Positions 25,550 through 34,099 of a stretch of 34,468 bases of DNA are shown here, piece by piece. Source of the DNA: Desulfobacula sp. (GTDB lineage: Bacteria > Desulfobacterota > Desulfobacteria > Desulfobacterales > Desulfobacteraceae); assembly GCF_014237455.1 (NCBI RefSeq), contig NZ_JABZFL010000023.1, positions 1 through 34,468 of the forward strand, read 5' to 3'. Positions within the stretch are counted from its first letter, which is position 1; each line of letters begins with the position of its first letter. Below the pieces are notes generated by a model. The model searched no databases. It worked only from the letters and a program-made list of their open reading frames with translations, and was not told the origin of the DNA. A program made the position numbers and the translations under genes.

Positions 25550-25876
25550 ATGGCAGTTTCCATTATTATCAGACGATCCGTAAAGGATGAGACTATGGCA
25601 GGCCGATTAGCCCCTTTGATCGTGCAACTCAGATCCCGAGCAACAGCTCAGCCTGGTTTTCTGACTGATCAAACCTTCAGTTGTTTAGACTGTGAAGGGG
25701 AGTATCTAATCATCAGCACTTGGAATTCCCTTGAAGACTGGAACAAATGGATATACAGCGAGGAACGCATGGCCATTCAGCGCCAGGTGGATGAATTGCT
25801 GGGGGAAAAAACCCTTTACCGGTATTATGAAGCTGTTGTGGGCGGCATTCCCCCACGATTTAACTCAGATAGCTGA
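25550..25876 (+). CDS. antibiotic biosynthesis monooxygenase (ABM)-domain protein
   Basis: This 108-residue single-domain protein has the dimeric ferredoxin-like fold of the ABM family. It has the strand VSIIIRRSV, a helix, QPGFLTDQTFSC (39-50 region) and the hallmark strand-helix YLIISTWNSLEDWNKWIYSEERMAIQ with the conserved W. Members include haem-degrading and quinol monooxygenases and many of unknown role. A good ribosome binding site (AAAGGAG) precedes the ATG. It is a single gene between the folD terminator and acd. In an anaerobe a true monooxygenase reaction is doubtful. Confidence 0.85.
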   Translation: MAVSIIIRRSVKDETMAGRLAPLIVQLRSRATAQPGFLTDQTFSCLDCEGEYLIISTWNSLEDWNKWIYSEERMAIQRQVDELLGEKTLYRYYEAVVGGIPPRFNSDS

Positions 25877-26023
25877 ACACAGAACCATTGTCAATGAAAT
25901 TGAGTAAATCATTATATCTTTTGTCCTATTGCACTATCAGAAAAAGAATATAGAAAAAAGATGGGGCATCTTAAAACCTTTATTCCAAATGATCTTCAAC
26001 AGAGTCAGCACCAAATTTTTTGA

Positions 26024-26045
26024 TATATCTTAAATGAAAGATATA
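26024..26045. promoter_or_regulatory. inverted repeat upstream of the acetyl-CoA synthetase gene
   Basis: A perfect 8-bp palindromic pair, TATATCTT-N6-AAGATATA, lies about 30 bases before the acd start (26076), just upstream of its GGGGGAGG ribosome binding site. Its symmetry and spacing fit an operator for a dimeric regulator; a 5'-UTR hairpin is the alternative. Confidence 0.4.
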
Positions 26046-26075
26046 AAATTATCTTGAATATATAAAGGGGGAGGA

Positions 26076-28202
26076 ATGGATAGGCTGGATGCGATATTTG
26101 CACCTGAAACCATAGCCGTTATAGGGGCATCAACTCAAAAAGGAAAGGTGGGGCATGATATTTTTGCCAATATCTTATCCGGAGGATATACGGGAACCCT
26201 CTATCCGGTTAATCCAAAAGCAAAATCCGTATCAAGTGTCAAGTGCTACACCAGTATAAAAAATATTCCTGATCCCATTGATCTGGGTATGATTATTCTT
26301 CCCCCAAAAGCTGCTTTGCAGGCAGTAGAAGATTGTATTGCAAAGGGTGTCAAAGGGATAGTGATTGTCTCTGCCGGTTTTAAAGAGGTGGGCGGCGAAG
26401 GGGCTCGGATTGAAAAAGAAATCAAGACCTTGTGCGCCAATGCTAACGTACGGCTGGTGGGCCCGAATTGCCTGGGAGTGATTAATCCATCTGAAAAAGT
26501 ATCGTTGAATGCTTCCTTTTCAGCACGAATGCCCGCTGCCGGAAATGTGTCTTTTATTTCTCAAAGTGGAGCACTTTGTACGGCTGTGCTTGATTATGCA
26601 GCAGACAAAGGGTTTGGTTTCTCAAAATTTATTTCAATCGGAAACAAGGCAGATGTGGATGAACTGGATTTATTAAGGTATTATCACAATGATCCTGATA
26701 CAGATGTGGTCATGATATATATGGAAGAGCTTTCACGGAGCGCAGAAGAATTTATATCAGAAGTCAGAGAGATGACTTCAGGAACCAACCCCACCCATGT
26801 GATTGCCATAAAATCAGGCTCTTCAGATGCCGGTGCAAAGGCTGCCGCTTCTCATACAGGAGCCCTTGCAGGCTCTGATGCTTTGTATGATGCGATTTTT
26901 ACCATGTCCGGTATTTTAAGGTGTGTCTCGGTTAATCAATTATTTGATTATGCCCAGGCATTTGCTGCCAACAAATATCCCACAGGGGATAAGATTGCCA
27001 TTATTACAAATGCAGGCGGACCTGGTATTATTGCAACTGATATGAGTGAACAATCCGGGTTGAAACTTGCCCAATTTTCAGAAGAGACCATTAAAGAATT
27101 AAAAAAACACTTGCCGGCTACAGCTAATTTCCATAACCCTGTGGATGTGATCGGAGATGCAGCCAGGGACCGTTATGAAAACACATTGACCACTGTGTTG
27201 GCTGACCGTGGAGTAGATGCCGTTTTGATTATTTTAACGCCGCAATCAATGACCGATGCCATTGGCACGGCCGAAGCCATTGTCAATATTGCCAGGAATA
27301 GTATAAAACCAATTGTCTGCTCGTTTATGGGGGTTGTGGATGTGTCAGACGGTGTGAATCTTTTACAGAAGCATAAAATACCCGTCTATCAGTTTCCGGA
27401 AAGTGCTGCCAGATCCTTAGGCGCTCTGAGACAAGGAATGAAATGGCTTTTCAGGAAAATTTTGCCGCAGTTTAGATTGGAGTATGACACGGCTAAGGCA
27501 AAAAAGATTATTGATAGATATTTAAAAGAAGGCAGACTGGTTCTGGGTGAACTGGATGGAAATGAAATCCTTAGATGCTATGGATTTAATACCCTTCCCA
27601 TGGCCTTGTCTAAAGATAAGACAGAGGCCTGCAAAATTGCAGACGAGATTGGATACCCGGTTGTCATGAAGATTGTCTCTCCTGATATCCTGCATAAGAC
27701 CGATGCCGGCGGCGTTGTTGTGGGGCTTGAGGATGGTAAAAGTGTAGAAGAAGCGTTTGAAATAATCATGGAGAAAGCCAAAGCCTATAGCCCTGATGCA
27801 CACCTTGAGGGTGTCCTGATTCAGAAACTGGCACCAAAGGGGAAGGAAGTGATACTTGGATTGTCAAAGGATCCGGTTTTCGGGCATGCCGTCATGTTTG
27901 GACTGGGTGGTATATTTGTTGAGGTCTATAAAGATGTTGCCTTTAGATTATCCCCCATGGGCCGGAACGTGGCAAGAAGAATGATTAAAAGCATCAAAGG
28001 CTATCCGATTTTTAAAGGAATGCGGGGAGAGAAACCCTCAGACATTGAAATTGTAGAAAAACATATTGTTTCATTAAAGGCCATGGCAGATAATCATCCC
28101 ATGATAAAAGAGCTGGATATTAATCCCCTGTTTGTACACGAACAAGGAGAAGGTGCAACCGTCGCAGATATTATTATTCAACTGGAAAAAAAGGAGAGCT
28201 GA
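26076..28202 (+). CDS. acd: ADP-forming acetyl-CoA synthetase (fused alpha-beta acyl-CoA ligase)
   Basis: This 708-residue protein catalyses acyl-CoA + ADP + Pi to acid + CoA + ATP (reversible) in one step. Domains run in order: CoA-binding Rossmann (about 5-135, IAVIGAS at 13-19), the succinyl-CoA ligase-like flavodoxin part (about 150-290) with the phosphorylated His260 in AAASHTGALAGSD, a linker domain (about 290-460), and the ATP-grasp domain (about 480-708, YPVVMKIVSPDILHKTDAGGVVVG). The alpha and beta chains of archaeal Acd are thus fused in one chain. It could yield ATP from the acetyl-CoA made by CODH/ACS or activate acetate; acyl specificity is not visible. It is followed by a PPTase gene. 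Confidence 0.92.
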   Translation: MDRLDAIFAPETIAVIGASTQKGKVGHDIFANILSGGYTGTLYPVNPKAKSVSSVKCYTSIKNIPDPIDLGMIILPPKAALQAVEDCIAKGVKGIVIVSAGFKEVGGEGARIEKEIKTLCANANVRLVGPNCLGVINPSEKVSLNASFSARMPAAGNVSFISQSGALCTAVLDYAADKGFGFSKFISIGNKADVDELDLLRYYHNDPDTDVVMIYMEELSRSAEEFISEVREMTSGTNPTHVIAIKSGSSDAGAKAAASHTGALAGSDALYDAIFTMSGILRCVSVNQLFDYAQAFAANKYPTGDKIAIITNAGGPGIIATDMSEQSGLKLAQFSEETIKELKKHLPATANFHNPVDVIGDAARDRYENTLTTVLADRGVDAVLIILTPQSMTDAIGTAEAIVNIARNSIKPIVCSFMGVVDVSDGVNLLQKHKIPVYQFPESAARSLGALRQGMKWLFRKILPQFRLEYDTAKAKKIIDRYLKEGRLVLGELDGNEILRCYGFNTLPMALSKDKTEACKIADEIGYPVVMKIVSPDILHKTDAGGVVVGLEDGKSVEEAFEIIMEKAKAYSPDAHLEGVLIQKLAPKGKEVILGLSKDPVFGHAVMFGLGGIFVEVYKDVAFRLSPMGRNVARRMIKSIKGYPIFKGMRGEKPSDIEIVEKHIVSLKAMADNHPMIKELDINPLFVHEQGEGATVADIIIQLEKKES

Positions 28203-28771
28203 TTATTTTTTTATATCCGGTTATAACAAAGGTGCCTGAAACGATTAAAATCTTGAAAGGAAAAAAGAAAGTTGTCGCCTTAAGTCAGTTTGCCAGAGAA
28301 AGCGCAAGGGTTTCCGCCTTGAAAGCAAAGCTTCATGTGGACATATTTGAAAAAGACACCTTGGGTGTCCCCAGGTTGTCAAATGGGCTCTGCTGGTCTG
28401 TAAGCCATAAACCCGATTTTGTGGCAGGAGTCGTTTCAAAAGAAAAGATTGGGATCGACCTGGAGAGGATTAAAGATATTTCTGATGCGTTGTTTGAAAG
28501 AATTATTGAACCGGAAGAGGAACGCCATTTCAGGCATCAGGGTAAAAGTACAATTTTTTTTAGAGTATTTACAGCAAAAGAAGCGGTATTAAAAAAAACA
28601 AGAGATGGAATACGGGGGCTGCCAAAAGTAAAAATAAAAGAGGTTGTTGATGAAAAAAATTTAGTTGTTCAGTATATAGATAAAAAATATTTAGTTGAAA
28701 ATTTTTATTTTGATGGATACCTTGCATCGGTGACAAAAGATCACTTTAATGTTCAATGGACATTAGAATAA
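28202..28771 (+). CDS. 4'-phosphopantetheinyl transferase (Sfp/AcpT type), probable ATT start
   Basis: This enzyme transfers phosphopantetheine from CoA to carrier-protein serines. Visible motifs are WSVSHK (55-60 counted from the GTG), GIDLER (74-79; Mg2+ ligands Asp76 and Glu78) and FTAKEAVLKK (113-122), the family's KEAxxK. The first conventional start is GTG at 28232, but it has no ribosome binding site. An in-frame ATT at 28202 sits 5 bases after AAGGAG and overlaps the acd stop, giving an N-terminus (M)IFLYPVITKV that looks like a normal first strand; I therefore favour ATT (28202 or 28205). With the GTG the protein has 179 residues. Confidence 0.85.
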   Translation: MIFLYPVITKVPETIKILKGKKKVVALSQFARESARVSALKAKLHVDIFEKDTLGVPRLSNGLCWSVSHKPDFVAGVVSKEKIGIDLERIKDISDALFERIIEPEEERHFRHQGKSTIFFRVFTAKEAVLKKTRDGIRGLPKVKIKEVVDEKNLVVQYIDKKYLVENFYFDGYLASVTKDHFNVQWTLE

Positions 28772-28795
28772 GAAATTTATTCAAGGAGAAAGAAA

Positions 28796-29098
28796 ATGGC
28801 CAAAGGAAACGGTTTTACGATGAGTGAGGGTCCGAAAGATGCCAAAACCCCGTTACCCAAAATTGATTTTTCAAGTTTTATTTTGTCCTTATATTCATCA
28901 GGGCTGGTTCAACTTGGAAAAGTTGAAGATCCTTCGACAGGGAAAAAATCCATTAATCTCGGCCTTGCAAAGGACAGCATAGATATGATTGCCATGCTGG
29001 AAGAAAAAACCCGGGGCAATTTGACCGAAGAAGAAGAAAGTCTGCTCAAAGCATTGCTCAGTGAAATCAGGATGGCATTTGTTGAGGCAAAAGCTTGA
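28796..29098 (+). CDS. DUF1844 protein
   Basis: This 100-residue protein of the DUF1844 family is common in Desulfobacterota and Acidobacteriota. The family core IDFSSFILSLYSSGLVQLG (22-40) is followed by NLGLAKDSIDMIAMLEEKTRGNLTEEEE (54-81), a helical region. The function is unknown. AAGGAG precedes the ATG. Its TGA overlaps the TTG start of ispE, so the two genes are translationally coupled. Confidence 0.88.
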   Translation: MAKGNGFTMSEGPKDAKTPLPKIDFSSFILSLYSSGLVQLGKVEDPSTGKKSINLGLAKDSIDMIAMLEEKTRGNLTEEEESLLKALLSEIRMAFVEAKA

Positions 29099-29973
29099 TA
29101 AGAAAGGTTAAATCATTTGCAAAGATAAATTTGTTCTTATATGTCACATCCAGACGAAAGGACGGATATCATAACCTTTATTCTTTAATGACACAGATAG
29201 ATCTGTGTGATGATATTTATCTTGATTTTTCAAAAAAAGAATTGTCAATTGTATGTGACCATCCATATGTGCCGGAAGATGATTCAAATCTTGCCTATAA
29301 AGCAGCGGTATTGTTTTATCATTCTTTGAAAACAAACGGCTGTGAAGAAAAAAAAAGTCTTTCCATTGACATCACAAAAAGAATTACTCCCGGCGGGGGA
29401 CTGGGCGGTGGAAGCAGTAACGCAGCCTCGGTTCTAATCGCTTTAAACAATCATTATAACAAACCATTTTCAAAAGCAGAACTGATGAAAATGGGATTGA
29501 CCCTTGGCGCAGATGTTCCTTTCTTTATTTTTGGAAGCCCGGCAATTACTAAAGGCATTGGAGAAAGGCTTGAAAAAGCGCCAAACCTGAGGCCATATCA
29601 TCTTGTTTTGTGTGATCCGGGGATTGTTGCATCAACAGCAAAAGTATATAAAAACATTGATTTTAGATTGACATTAAACCAAAAATATAATATGAAGACT
29701 GGTTTGAATGTACCGTTGCGGGGACAGAAATTTGATGTAAGGGATCAGATGCACAATGATCTTGAAGAATTGGCGTGCAGGCTCTATCCTGAGATCAAAG
29801 AAACAAAAGAAGAGATGGAGTTGTTGCTGAAAAGAAGAGTGGTTATGACGGGAAGCGGCTCATCTCTTTTTGCTCTTTTTTCAACCCGGGAAAATGCAGA
29901 CAAGGGCTATGAAAGGCTCGCAAAACAGTGGGCCAAGAGCAAAAGAAACGTATTTCTCTCTTCGTTTAACTAA
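29095..29973 (+). CDS. ispE: 4-diphosphocytidyl-2-C-methyl-D-erythritol kinase
   Basis: IspE (292 residues) is the GHMP-family kinase of the MEP isoprenoid pathway. The catalytic Lys10 (FAKINLFL, 8-15) and Asp140 (GADVPFF, 138-144) and the ATP-binding glycine loop GGGLGGGSSNAA (100-111) are present, along with the C-terminal MTGSGSSLFALF. It starts with TTG at 29095, overlapping the DUF1844 stop; no ATG with a ribosome binding site is closer. The gene is followed by tRNA-Gln and prs, a conserved order in this phylum. Confidence 0.95.
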   Translation: MIRKVKSFAKINLFLYVTSRRKDGYHNLYSLMTQIDLCDDIYLDFSKKELSIVCDHPYVPEDDSNLAYKAAVLFYHSLKTNGCEEKKSLSIDITKRITPGGGLGGGSSNAASVLIALNNHYNKPFSKAELMKMGLTLGADVPFFIFGSPAITKGIGERLEKAPNLRPYHLVLCDPGIVASTAKVYKNIDFRLTLNQKYNMKTGLNVPLRGQKFDVRDQMHNDLEELACRLYPEIKETKEEMELLLKRRVVMTGSGSSLFALFSTRENADKGYERLAKQWAKSKRNVFLSSFN

Positions 29974-29993
29974 AACTGTGAGTTTAATTGTAC

Positions 29994-30068
29994 TGGGGCG
30001 TCGTCAAGTGGCAAGACACAGGGTTTTGATCCCTGCATTCAGAGGTTCGAATCCTCTCGCCCCAGCCA
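29994..30068 (+). tRNA. tRNA-Gln (anticodon TTG)
   Basis: A 75-base cloverleaf with acceptor TGGGGCG/CGCCCCA, an anticodon stem CAGGG/CCCTG around the loop TTTTGAT (anticodon TTG), the T arm AGAGG-TTCGAAT-CCTCT, and an encoded CCA end after discriminator G. It lies between ispE and prs. Confidence 0.97.
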
Positions 30069-30100
30069 TATTTTAATAATTTTAAAAAAAGAGATTTGAT

Positions 30101-31039
30101 ATGAATGGCTTGTCAATTTTTGCGGGTAATTCGAATCCCGTCCTTGCAGATAGGATTTCGGAATATCTTGCAAAACCGTTGGGAAGATTGAAAGTCGACC
30201 GTTTCAGTGATGGGGAGACCCAGGTTGAAATTCAGGAGAATGTCAGGAAACAGGAAATTTTTGTGATTCAATCCACCTGTAATCCGGTGAATGACAATCT
30301 TGTTGAGTTGTTGCTTTTGATTGATGCTTTTAAGCGGTCTTCTGCCAGTAGAATTACCGCCGTTATTCCTTATTTTGGATATTCACGACAGGACAAGAAA
30401 GTATCACCCAGGGTTCCCATCAGTGCTAAATTAATCGCAGACCTCCTTGAAAACACGGGTGTTCACAGGGTGATTACAATGGATCTGCATGCTGGCCAAA
30501 TTCAGGGATTTTTTAATTGCCCGGTGGATAACCTGTATGCTGCCCCGATCATAATTGATGATATTAAAACTCGTTATCCTGAAAATTTGGTTGTTGTCTC
30601 ACCCGATGCCGGTGGTGTTGAAAGGGCAAGGGCATATGCCAAGCGTTTGAATGCCAGTCTTGCCATTATTGATAAAAGAAGAAGCGCACCCAATAAGGCA
30701 AAAGCCATGGCTATCATCGGTGATGTTCAGGATAAAATAGCGATCATCCTTGATGATATGGTTGATACGGCAGGGACATTGACAGAGGCCGCAACCGTTA
30801 TCGTTGACAAGGGCGCAAAAGCGGTTCATGCGTATTGTACGCATCCCGTGCTTTCAGGGCCGGCCATTGGCCGAATAAATAAATCATCTTTAAATTCTCT
30901 TGTTGTGACAGATACCATCCCTCTGTCAGAACAAGCAAAACTATGCGACAAGATTGAGACGCTATCCATTGCCAAACTGGTTGGTGAGGCGATTATGCGT
31001 AGTTACAGGGGCGATTCTGTAAACTCTCTATTTGTATAA
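30101..31039 (+). CDS. prs: ribose-phosphate pyrophosphokinase
   Basis: Prs (312 residues) makes PRPP from ribose-5-phosphate and ATP for nucleotide, histidine and cofactor synthesis. [13 protein letters not shown], the RFSDGE (34-39) element, [11 protein letters not shown] (128-138, His130), [15 protein letters not shown] (167-180) and the PRPP loop [10 protein letters not shown] (218-227) are all present. The length is standard. It is preceded by tRNA-Gln and followed by rplY, the same order seen in other Desulfobacterota. Confidence 0.97.
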   Translation: MNGLSIFAGNSNPVLADRISEYLAKPLGRLKVDRFSDGETQVEIQENVRKQEIFVIQSTCNPVNDNLVELLLLIDAFKRSSASRITAVIPYFGYSRQDKKVSPRVPISAKLIADLLENTGVHRVITMDLHAGQIQGFFNCPVDNLYAAPIIIDDIKTRYPENLVVVSPDAGGVERARAYAKRLNASLAIIDKRRSAPNKAKAMAIIGDVQDKIAIILDDMVDTAGTLTEAATVIVDKGAKAVHAYCTHPVLSGPAIGRINKSSLNSLVVTDTIPLSEQAKLCDKIETLSIAKLVGEAIMRSYRGDSVNSLFV

Positions 31040-31096
31040 AATAATTGATATATTAGTTTTTAAGCATGCATGCATGCAGTTACGGAGGAAAGAACT

Positions 31097-31750
31097 TTGG
31101 AATTAATCGAATTAAACGCAAAATTAAGAGACACCAGGGGCAAAGGCGCAGCCAGAAAATTAAGAAGAAGCGATGCCATACCTGCGATTGTCTACGGAGC
31201 AAAAACAGATCCTGTAATGCTCTCCATTAAAACCATCAATTTTATTCAAATCATCAGGAAACATGGCTCAACCGGCCTTTTTTTCAATCTTAAGATTGAA
31301 GGGGATTCCGGGAAAGAAAAAACGGTCATGCTGAAGGATATGCAGATGGACACCTTTGGTTTGAATTATCTTCATGTTGATTTGCATGAGATTGACATGG
31401 ATAAAAAGGTTACCATCTCTATCCCGGTCGAAACCATTGGTGAAAGTCCAGGCGTCAAAGAGGGCGGCCTTCTTCAGATTATCAGACGGGAACTTGATGT
31501 GGTCTGTAAGCCGGTTGATACACCAACCAACATTCAGATTGATATTGCAGGTCTTGACGTTGGTGATTCAGTTCATGTTGAGGATATTGATCTGGATGAA
31601 AATGTTGAAATTCCCCATGAAGTTAACTTTACAATAATAACAATTGTAGCGCCGACTGTTGAAGAGGAAGAAATTGAAGAAGAAGATGAATTCATGGAAG
31701 AGGGAGAAGCTGAAGCTGCTCCTGCTGATGAAGAGACTTCCGAAGAGTAA
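31097..31750 (+). CDS. rplY: 50S ribosomal protein L25 (long, Ctc-type)
   Basis: L25 (217 residues with the start used here) binds 5S rRNA. The N-terminal L25 domain (about 1-95: LNAKLRDTRGKGAARKLRR near the start, then IPAIVYG) is followed by the TL5/Ctc beta domain (about 100-185, including ESPGVKEGGLLQIIRRELDV) and an acidic Glu/Asp-rich tail. I chose TTG at 31097, because GGAGG lies 8 bases before it and the resulting start (M)ELIELNAKLRDT matches the family; the ATG at 31070 lies upstream of this ribosome binding site. Confidence 0.93.
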   Translation: MELIELNAKLRDTRGKGAARKLRRSDAIPAIVYGAKTDPVMLSIKTINFIQIIRKHGSTGLFFNLKIEGDSGKEKTVMLKDMQMDTFGLNYLHVDLHEIDMDKKVTISIPVETIGESPGVKEGGLLQIIRRELDVVCKPVDTPTNIQIDIAGLDVGDSVHVEDIDLDENVEIPHEVNFTIITIVAPTVEEEEIEEEDEFMEEGEAEAAPADEETSEE

Positions 31751-31761
31751 TCCCCTTGTAG

Positions 31762-32343
31762 ATGTCGGATTCGAAATTTAAAATTATTGCGGGTCTGGGT
31801 AATCCAGGTAAGAATTATGCCCGGACCCGTCATAATATCGGATTTTTAGTCGTTGAAGCACTGGCTGCAAAATCCCGTCTTACAATTGACAAATCTCGTT
31901 TTGATTCTAAGTATGTGAAAGCAAAAATTAAAGGCAAAGACGTTTTTCTTGTAAAGCCTTTAACCTATATGAACAAAAGCGGGTTTCCTATCCATAAATT
32001 TGCCTCATATTATAAAGTCGGTATGGAAGATATCATTATTGTTCATGATGATATAGATCTTTCTTTCGGGAAAATTAAAATTGTTAAAAGCCGTGGACAT
32101 GGCGGACATAACGGGGTGCGATCCATTATGGATGCTTTCGGTAAAAAGGATTGCGTCCGGATTCGAGTAGGGGTCGGCCATCCCGGATCAATAGAGGATG
32201 TAACAGGGCATGTCCTGGGGCATTTTTCTCCTGAGGAGATAAAAATACTGGATCATTGTATCGACACCGCAAGGGATGCCTGCCTTTATATTCTTGAAAA
32301 TGGCGTGACCTCTGCCATGAATTTAATTAATACTAAGCGCTAA
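31762..32343 (+). CDS. pth: peptidyl-tRNA hydrolase
   Basis: Pth (193 residues) cleaves peptidyl-tRNA to recycle tRNA. The start IIAGLGNPGKNYARTRHNIGF (8-28) holds the catalytic His24 and Asn14; KPLTYMNKSG (around 70-79), VHDDIDLSFG (with the catalytic Asp) and GHGGHNGVRS are present. The length is normal. It lies 11 bases after rplY, as expected for an rplY-pth operon. Confidence 0.96.
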   Translation: MSDSKFKIIAGLGNPGKNYARTRHNIGFLVVEALAAKSRLTIDKSRFDSKYVKAKIKGKDVFLVKPLTYMNKSGFPIHKFASYYKVGMEDIIIVHDDIDLSFGKIKIVKSRGHGGHNGVRSIMDAFGKKDCVRIRVGVGHPGSIEDVTGHVLGHFSPEEIKILDHCIDTARDACLYILENGVTSAMNLINTKR

Positions 32344-32492
32344 GCGGTCATTTATTTATTCCAAATAGTATTGACCATCTGGGGTCAACCATAGAAAATA
32401 CATTTGCACTGACAGAAAATGGTGTTGAAAAGCTCAGTAATTTCAGGGAAGATATTATGTATGCTTCAGCTTTCATAAAATTATTTCATTGA
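32343..32492 (+). pseudogene. remnant of an M24-family (Xaa-Pro) peptidase C-terminus
   Basis: An open frame without a start, running from just after pth to a TGA at 32490-32492, encodes GSTIENTFALTENGVEKLSN (about codons 14-33 of the stretch). This matches the last strand-turn region of M24 peptidases (typically G..IENTF.VTENG.EKLT.F). The catalytic core is absent, so this is a decayed fragment. An inverted repeat TTGACC-N6-GGTCAA (32371-32388) lies within it. The homology is judged by eye. Confidence 0.5.
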
Positions 32493-32561
32493 CAATATTG
32501 TTAAAATATGGTTCTCTACTTAGATTGGGCTAATTGTTTTTAAAAAAAGGTGGGGTATCAA

Positions 32562-33086
32562 ATGGGTGAAAAAACCAAGGTAAGAGAAGTAACATCAACC
32601 AAAAAAGAATTTTCCAAAGGTGATCTGGCTGTTTATCCTGCGCACGGTGTTGGCTACATCGAGTCAATTGAAAGCAAGGAGATAAATGGTGACACCATGA
32701 ATTTTTACATGATGAAGATCGTGGAAAATGGTATGGTGATCATGATTCCGACTTCAAACGTGGAATCAGTGGGCTTAAGAGATGTCATCCCTGAAACTGA
32801 GGTCGCTGAAGTCTACAAGGTTATGCAGGAAAAAGCTCAAGGTGCTGATAATCAGACCTGGAATCGCAGATACAGGGAATATATGGATAAAATTAAAACC
32901 GGTTCCATTTATGATGTTGCTGAAGTTTTCAGAGATCTTTTCCAGTTAAAGCTTGAAAAAGATCTTTCCTTTGGTGAGCGAAAGCTTCTTGATACCGCCC
33001 AGAATTTATTGGTTCAAGAGCTGTCTACCGCTAAGGATATTGACGAAAAAGCAATGATGCAGGAGATTGAGAGTCTTTTCAACTAA
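32562..33086 (+). CDS. carD: CarD/CdnL-family transcriptional regulator
   Basis: This protein (174 residues from the ATG used here) belongs to the CarD/CdnL family, which binds the RNA polymerase beta subunit and stabilises open promoter complexes, often at rRNA promoters. The N-terminal Tudor-like RNAP-interaction domain begins FSKGDLAVYPAHGVGYIESI and includes YMMKIVENGMVIMIPTSN; the C-terminal helical DNA-contact domain contains WNRRYREYMDKIKTG and LSFGERKLLDTAQNLL. I prefer the ATG at 32562 over the GTG at 32550, because AAGGTGGGG is then correctly spaced. Confidence 0.92.
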   Translation: MGEKTKVREVTSTKKEFSKGDLAVYPAHGVGYIESIESKEINGDTMNFYMMKIVENGMVIMIPTSNVESVGLRDVIPETEVAEVYKVMQEKAQGADNQTWNRRYREYMDKIKTGSIYDVAEVFRDLFQLKLEKDLSFGERKLLDTAQNLLVQELSTAKDIDEKAMMQEIESLFN

Positions 33087-33112
33087 CCCCCTTATATTAT
33101 CAAGCAAATTTG

Positions 33113-33150
33113 AAAACCGGCGGGCAAAATAAATAGTTCGCCGGTTTTTT
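33113..33150 (+). terminator. rho-independent terminator after carD
   Basis: AAAACCGGCG (33114-33123 region) pairs with CGCCGGTTTT and ends in a run of six T. It lies 27 bases after the carD stop and only 5 bases before the start codon of the next gene. Confidence 0.85.
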
Positions 33151-33155
33151 AGTTC

Positions 33156-34085
33156 ATGAAAGTAAATATTAATATAGATGATGATCAAAAAGATACCCGC
33201 CTTGATACGGTTATTTCCAGCTTTTATAAAGCCTGTTCCAGAAGCAGGGCCGCTATTCTGATAAATAACAGCGATATCCTTGTCAATCATAAAAAAAAGA
33301 AACCAGGGTTCAGGGTAAAGTCAGGTGATATCATTACCGGGATTATGCCTGATGCAGATATTGATACTGTAGTTTTACCTGAAAATATTTATTTGGACAT
33401 TGAATTTGAAGATGATCATATTATTGTCATCAATAAAAAGCCGGGAATGGTGGTCCATCCTGCACCGGGAAATCTTTCCGGAACTCTTGTGAACGCACTA
33501 TTGTTTCATGAACCTAAAATAAAAGAGGTTGGAGAAGATCGATTCAGATCCGGTATTGTTCACAGGCTGGATAAAGATACCAGCGGATTAATGGTAGTTG
33601 CTAAAACTAAAGAGGCGTTACCTTTTCTGCAGAAAGAATTCAAACAGCGGCGTGTGGAAAAAAAGTATCTGGCCCTGGTTTCCGGAAATTTTCCTGATGA
33701 TCAGGGAGAAATCAATCTTCCCATTGGCCGGCATCCGGTGAAAAGAAAAATAATGGCTATAAACCATGAAGACGGGAAACCCGCCAGAACATGCTGGAAA
33801 GTCAAAAAGCACTTTAAAGCAGCCTGCCTGATTGAGGCGCTTTTAAAAACCGGAAGAACCCATCAAATCAGGGTGCATTTTTATGCTATTGACCACCCGT
33901 TGATTGGAGACCGGATATATCAGCCCAGAAGATACCGCAAAAAAAAGAGTATAGCCCCCAGGCAAATGCTTCACTCCTGGCAACTTGCTTTCAGGCATCC
34001 TTATTCAGGGAGAAAAATGTTTTTCAAAGCAGAACTGCCTGAAGATTTTTTGCAGACAGAATCGCAGCTTGAATCGCTTTTATGA
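33156..34085 (+). CDS. rluD: RluA/RluD-family 23S rRNA pseudouridine synthase
   Basis: This 309-residue enzyme isomerises uridines in 23S rRNA (RluD-type, positions in helix 69 by homology). An S4 RNA-binding domain spans about 14-70, followed by the catalytic domain with INKKPGMVVHPAPGN (92-106) and HRLDKDTSGLMV (136-147), whose Asp139 is the catalytic residue. The KTGRTHQIRVHF motif is also present. The ATG at 33156 has no ribosome binding site and follows the T run of the terminator closely, so it may be leaderless or use a downstream start. Confidence 0.9.
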   Translation: MKVNINIDDDQKDTRLDTVISSFYKACSRSRAAILINNSDILVNHKKKKPGFRVKSGDIITGIMPDADIDTVVLPENIYLDIEFEDDHIIVINKKPGMVVHPAPGNLSGTLVNALLFHEPKIKEVGEDRFRSGIVHRLDKDTSGLMVVAKTKEALPFLQKEFKQRRVEKKYLALVSGNFPDDQGEINLPIGRHPVKRKIMAINHEDGKPARTCWKVKKHFKAACLIEALLKTGRTHQIRVHFYAIDHPLIGDRIYQPRRYRKKKSIAPRQMLHSWQLAFRHPYSGRKMFFKAELPEDFLQTESQLESLL

Positions 34086-34099
34086 GTAAAAGGTAAAAT

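Noticed and set aside
32489-32520. TTGACA before carD as a sigma70 promoter
   Set aside because: No -10 hexamer lies at 16-18 bases; the AT-rich matches are at 7 or 13 bases, so the call is not supported.
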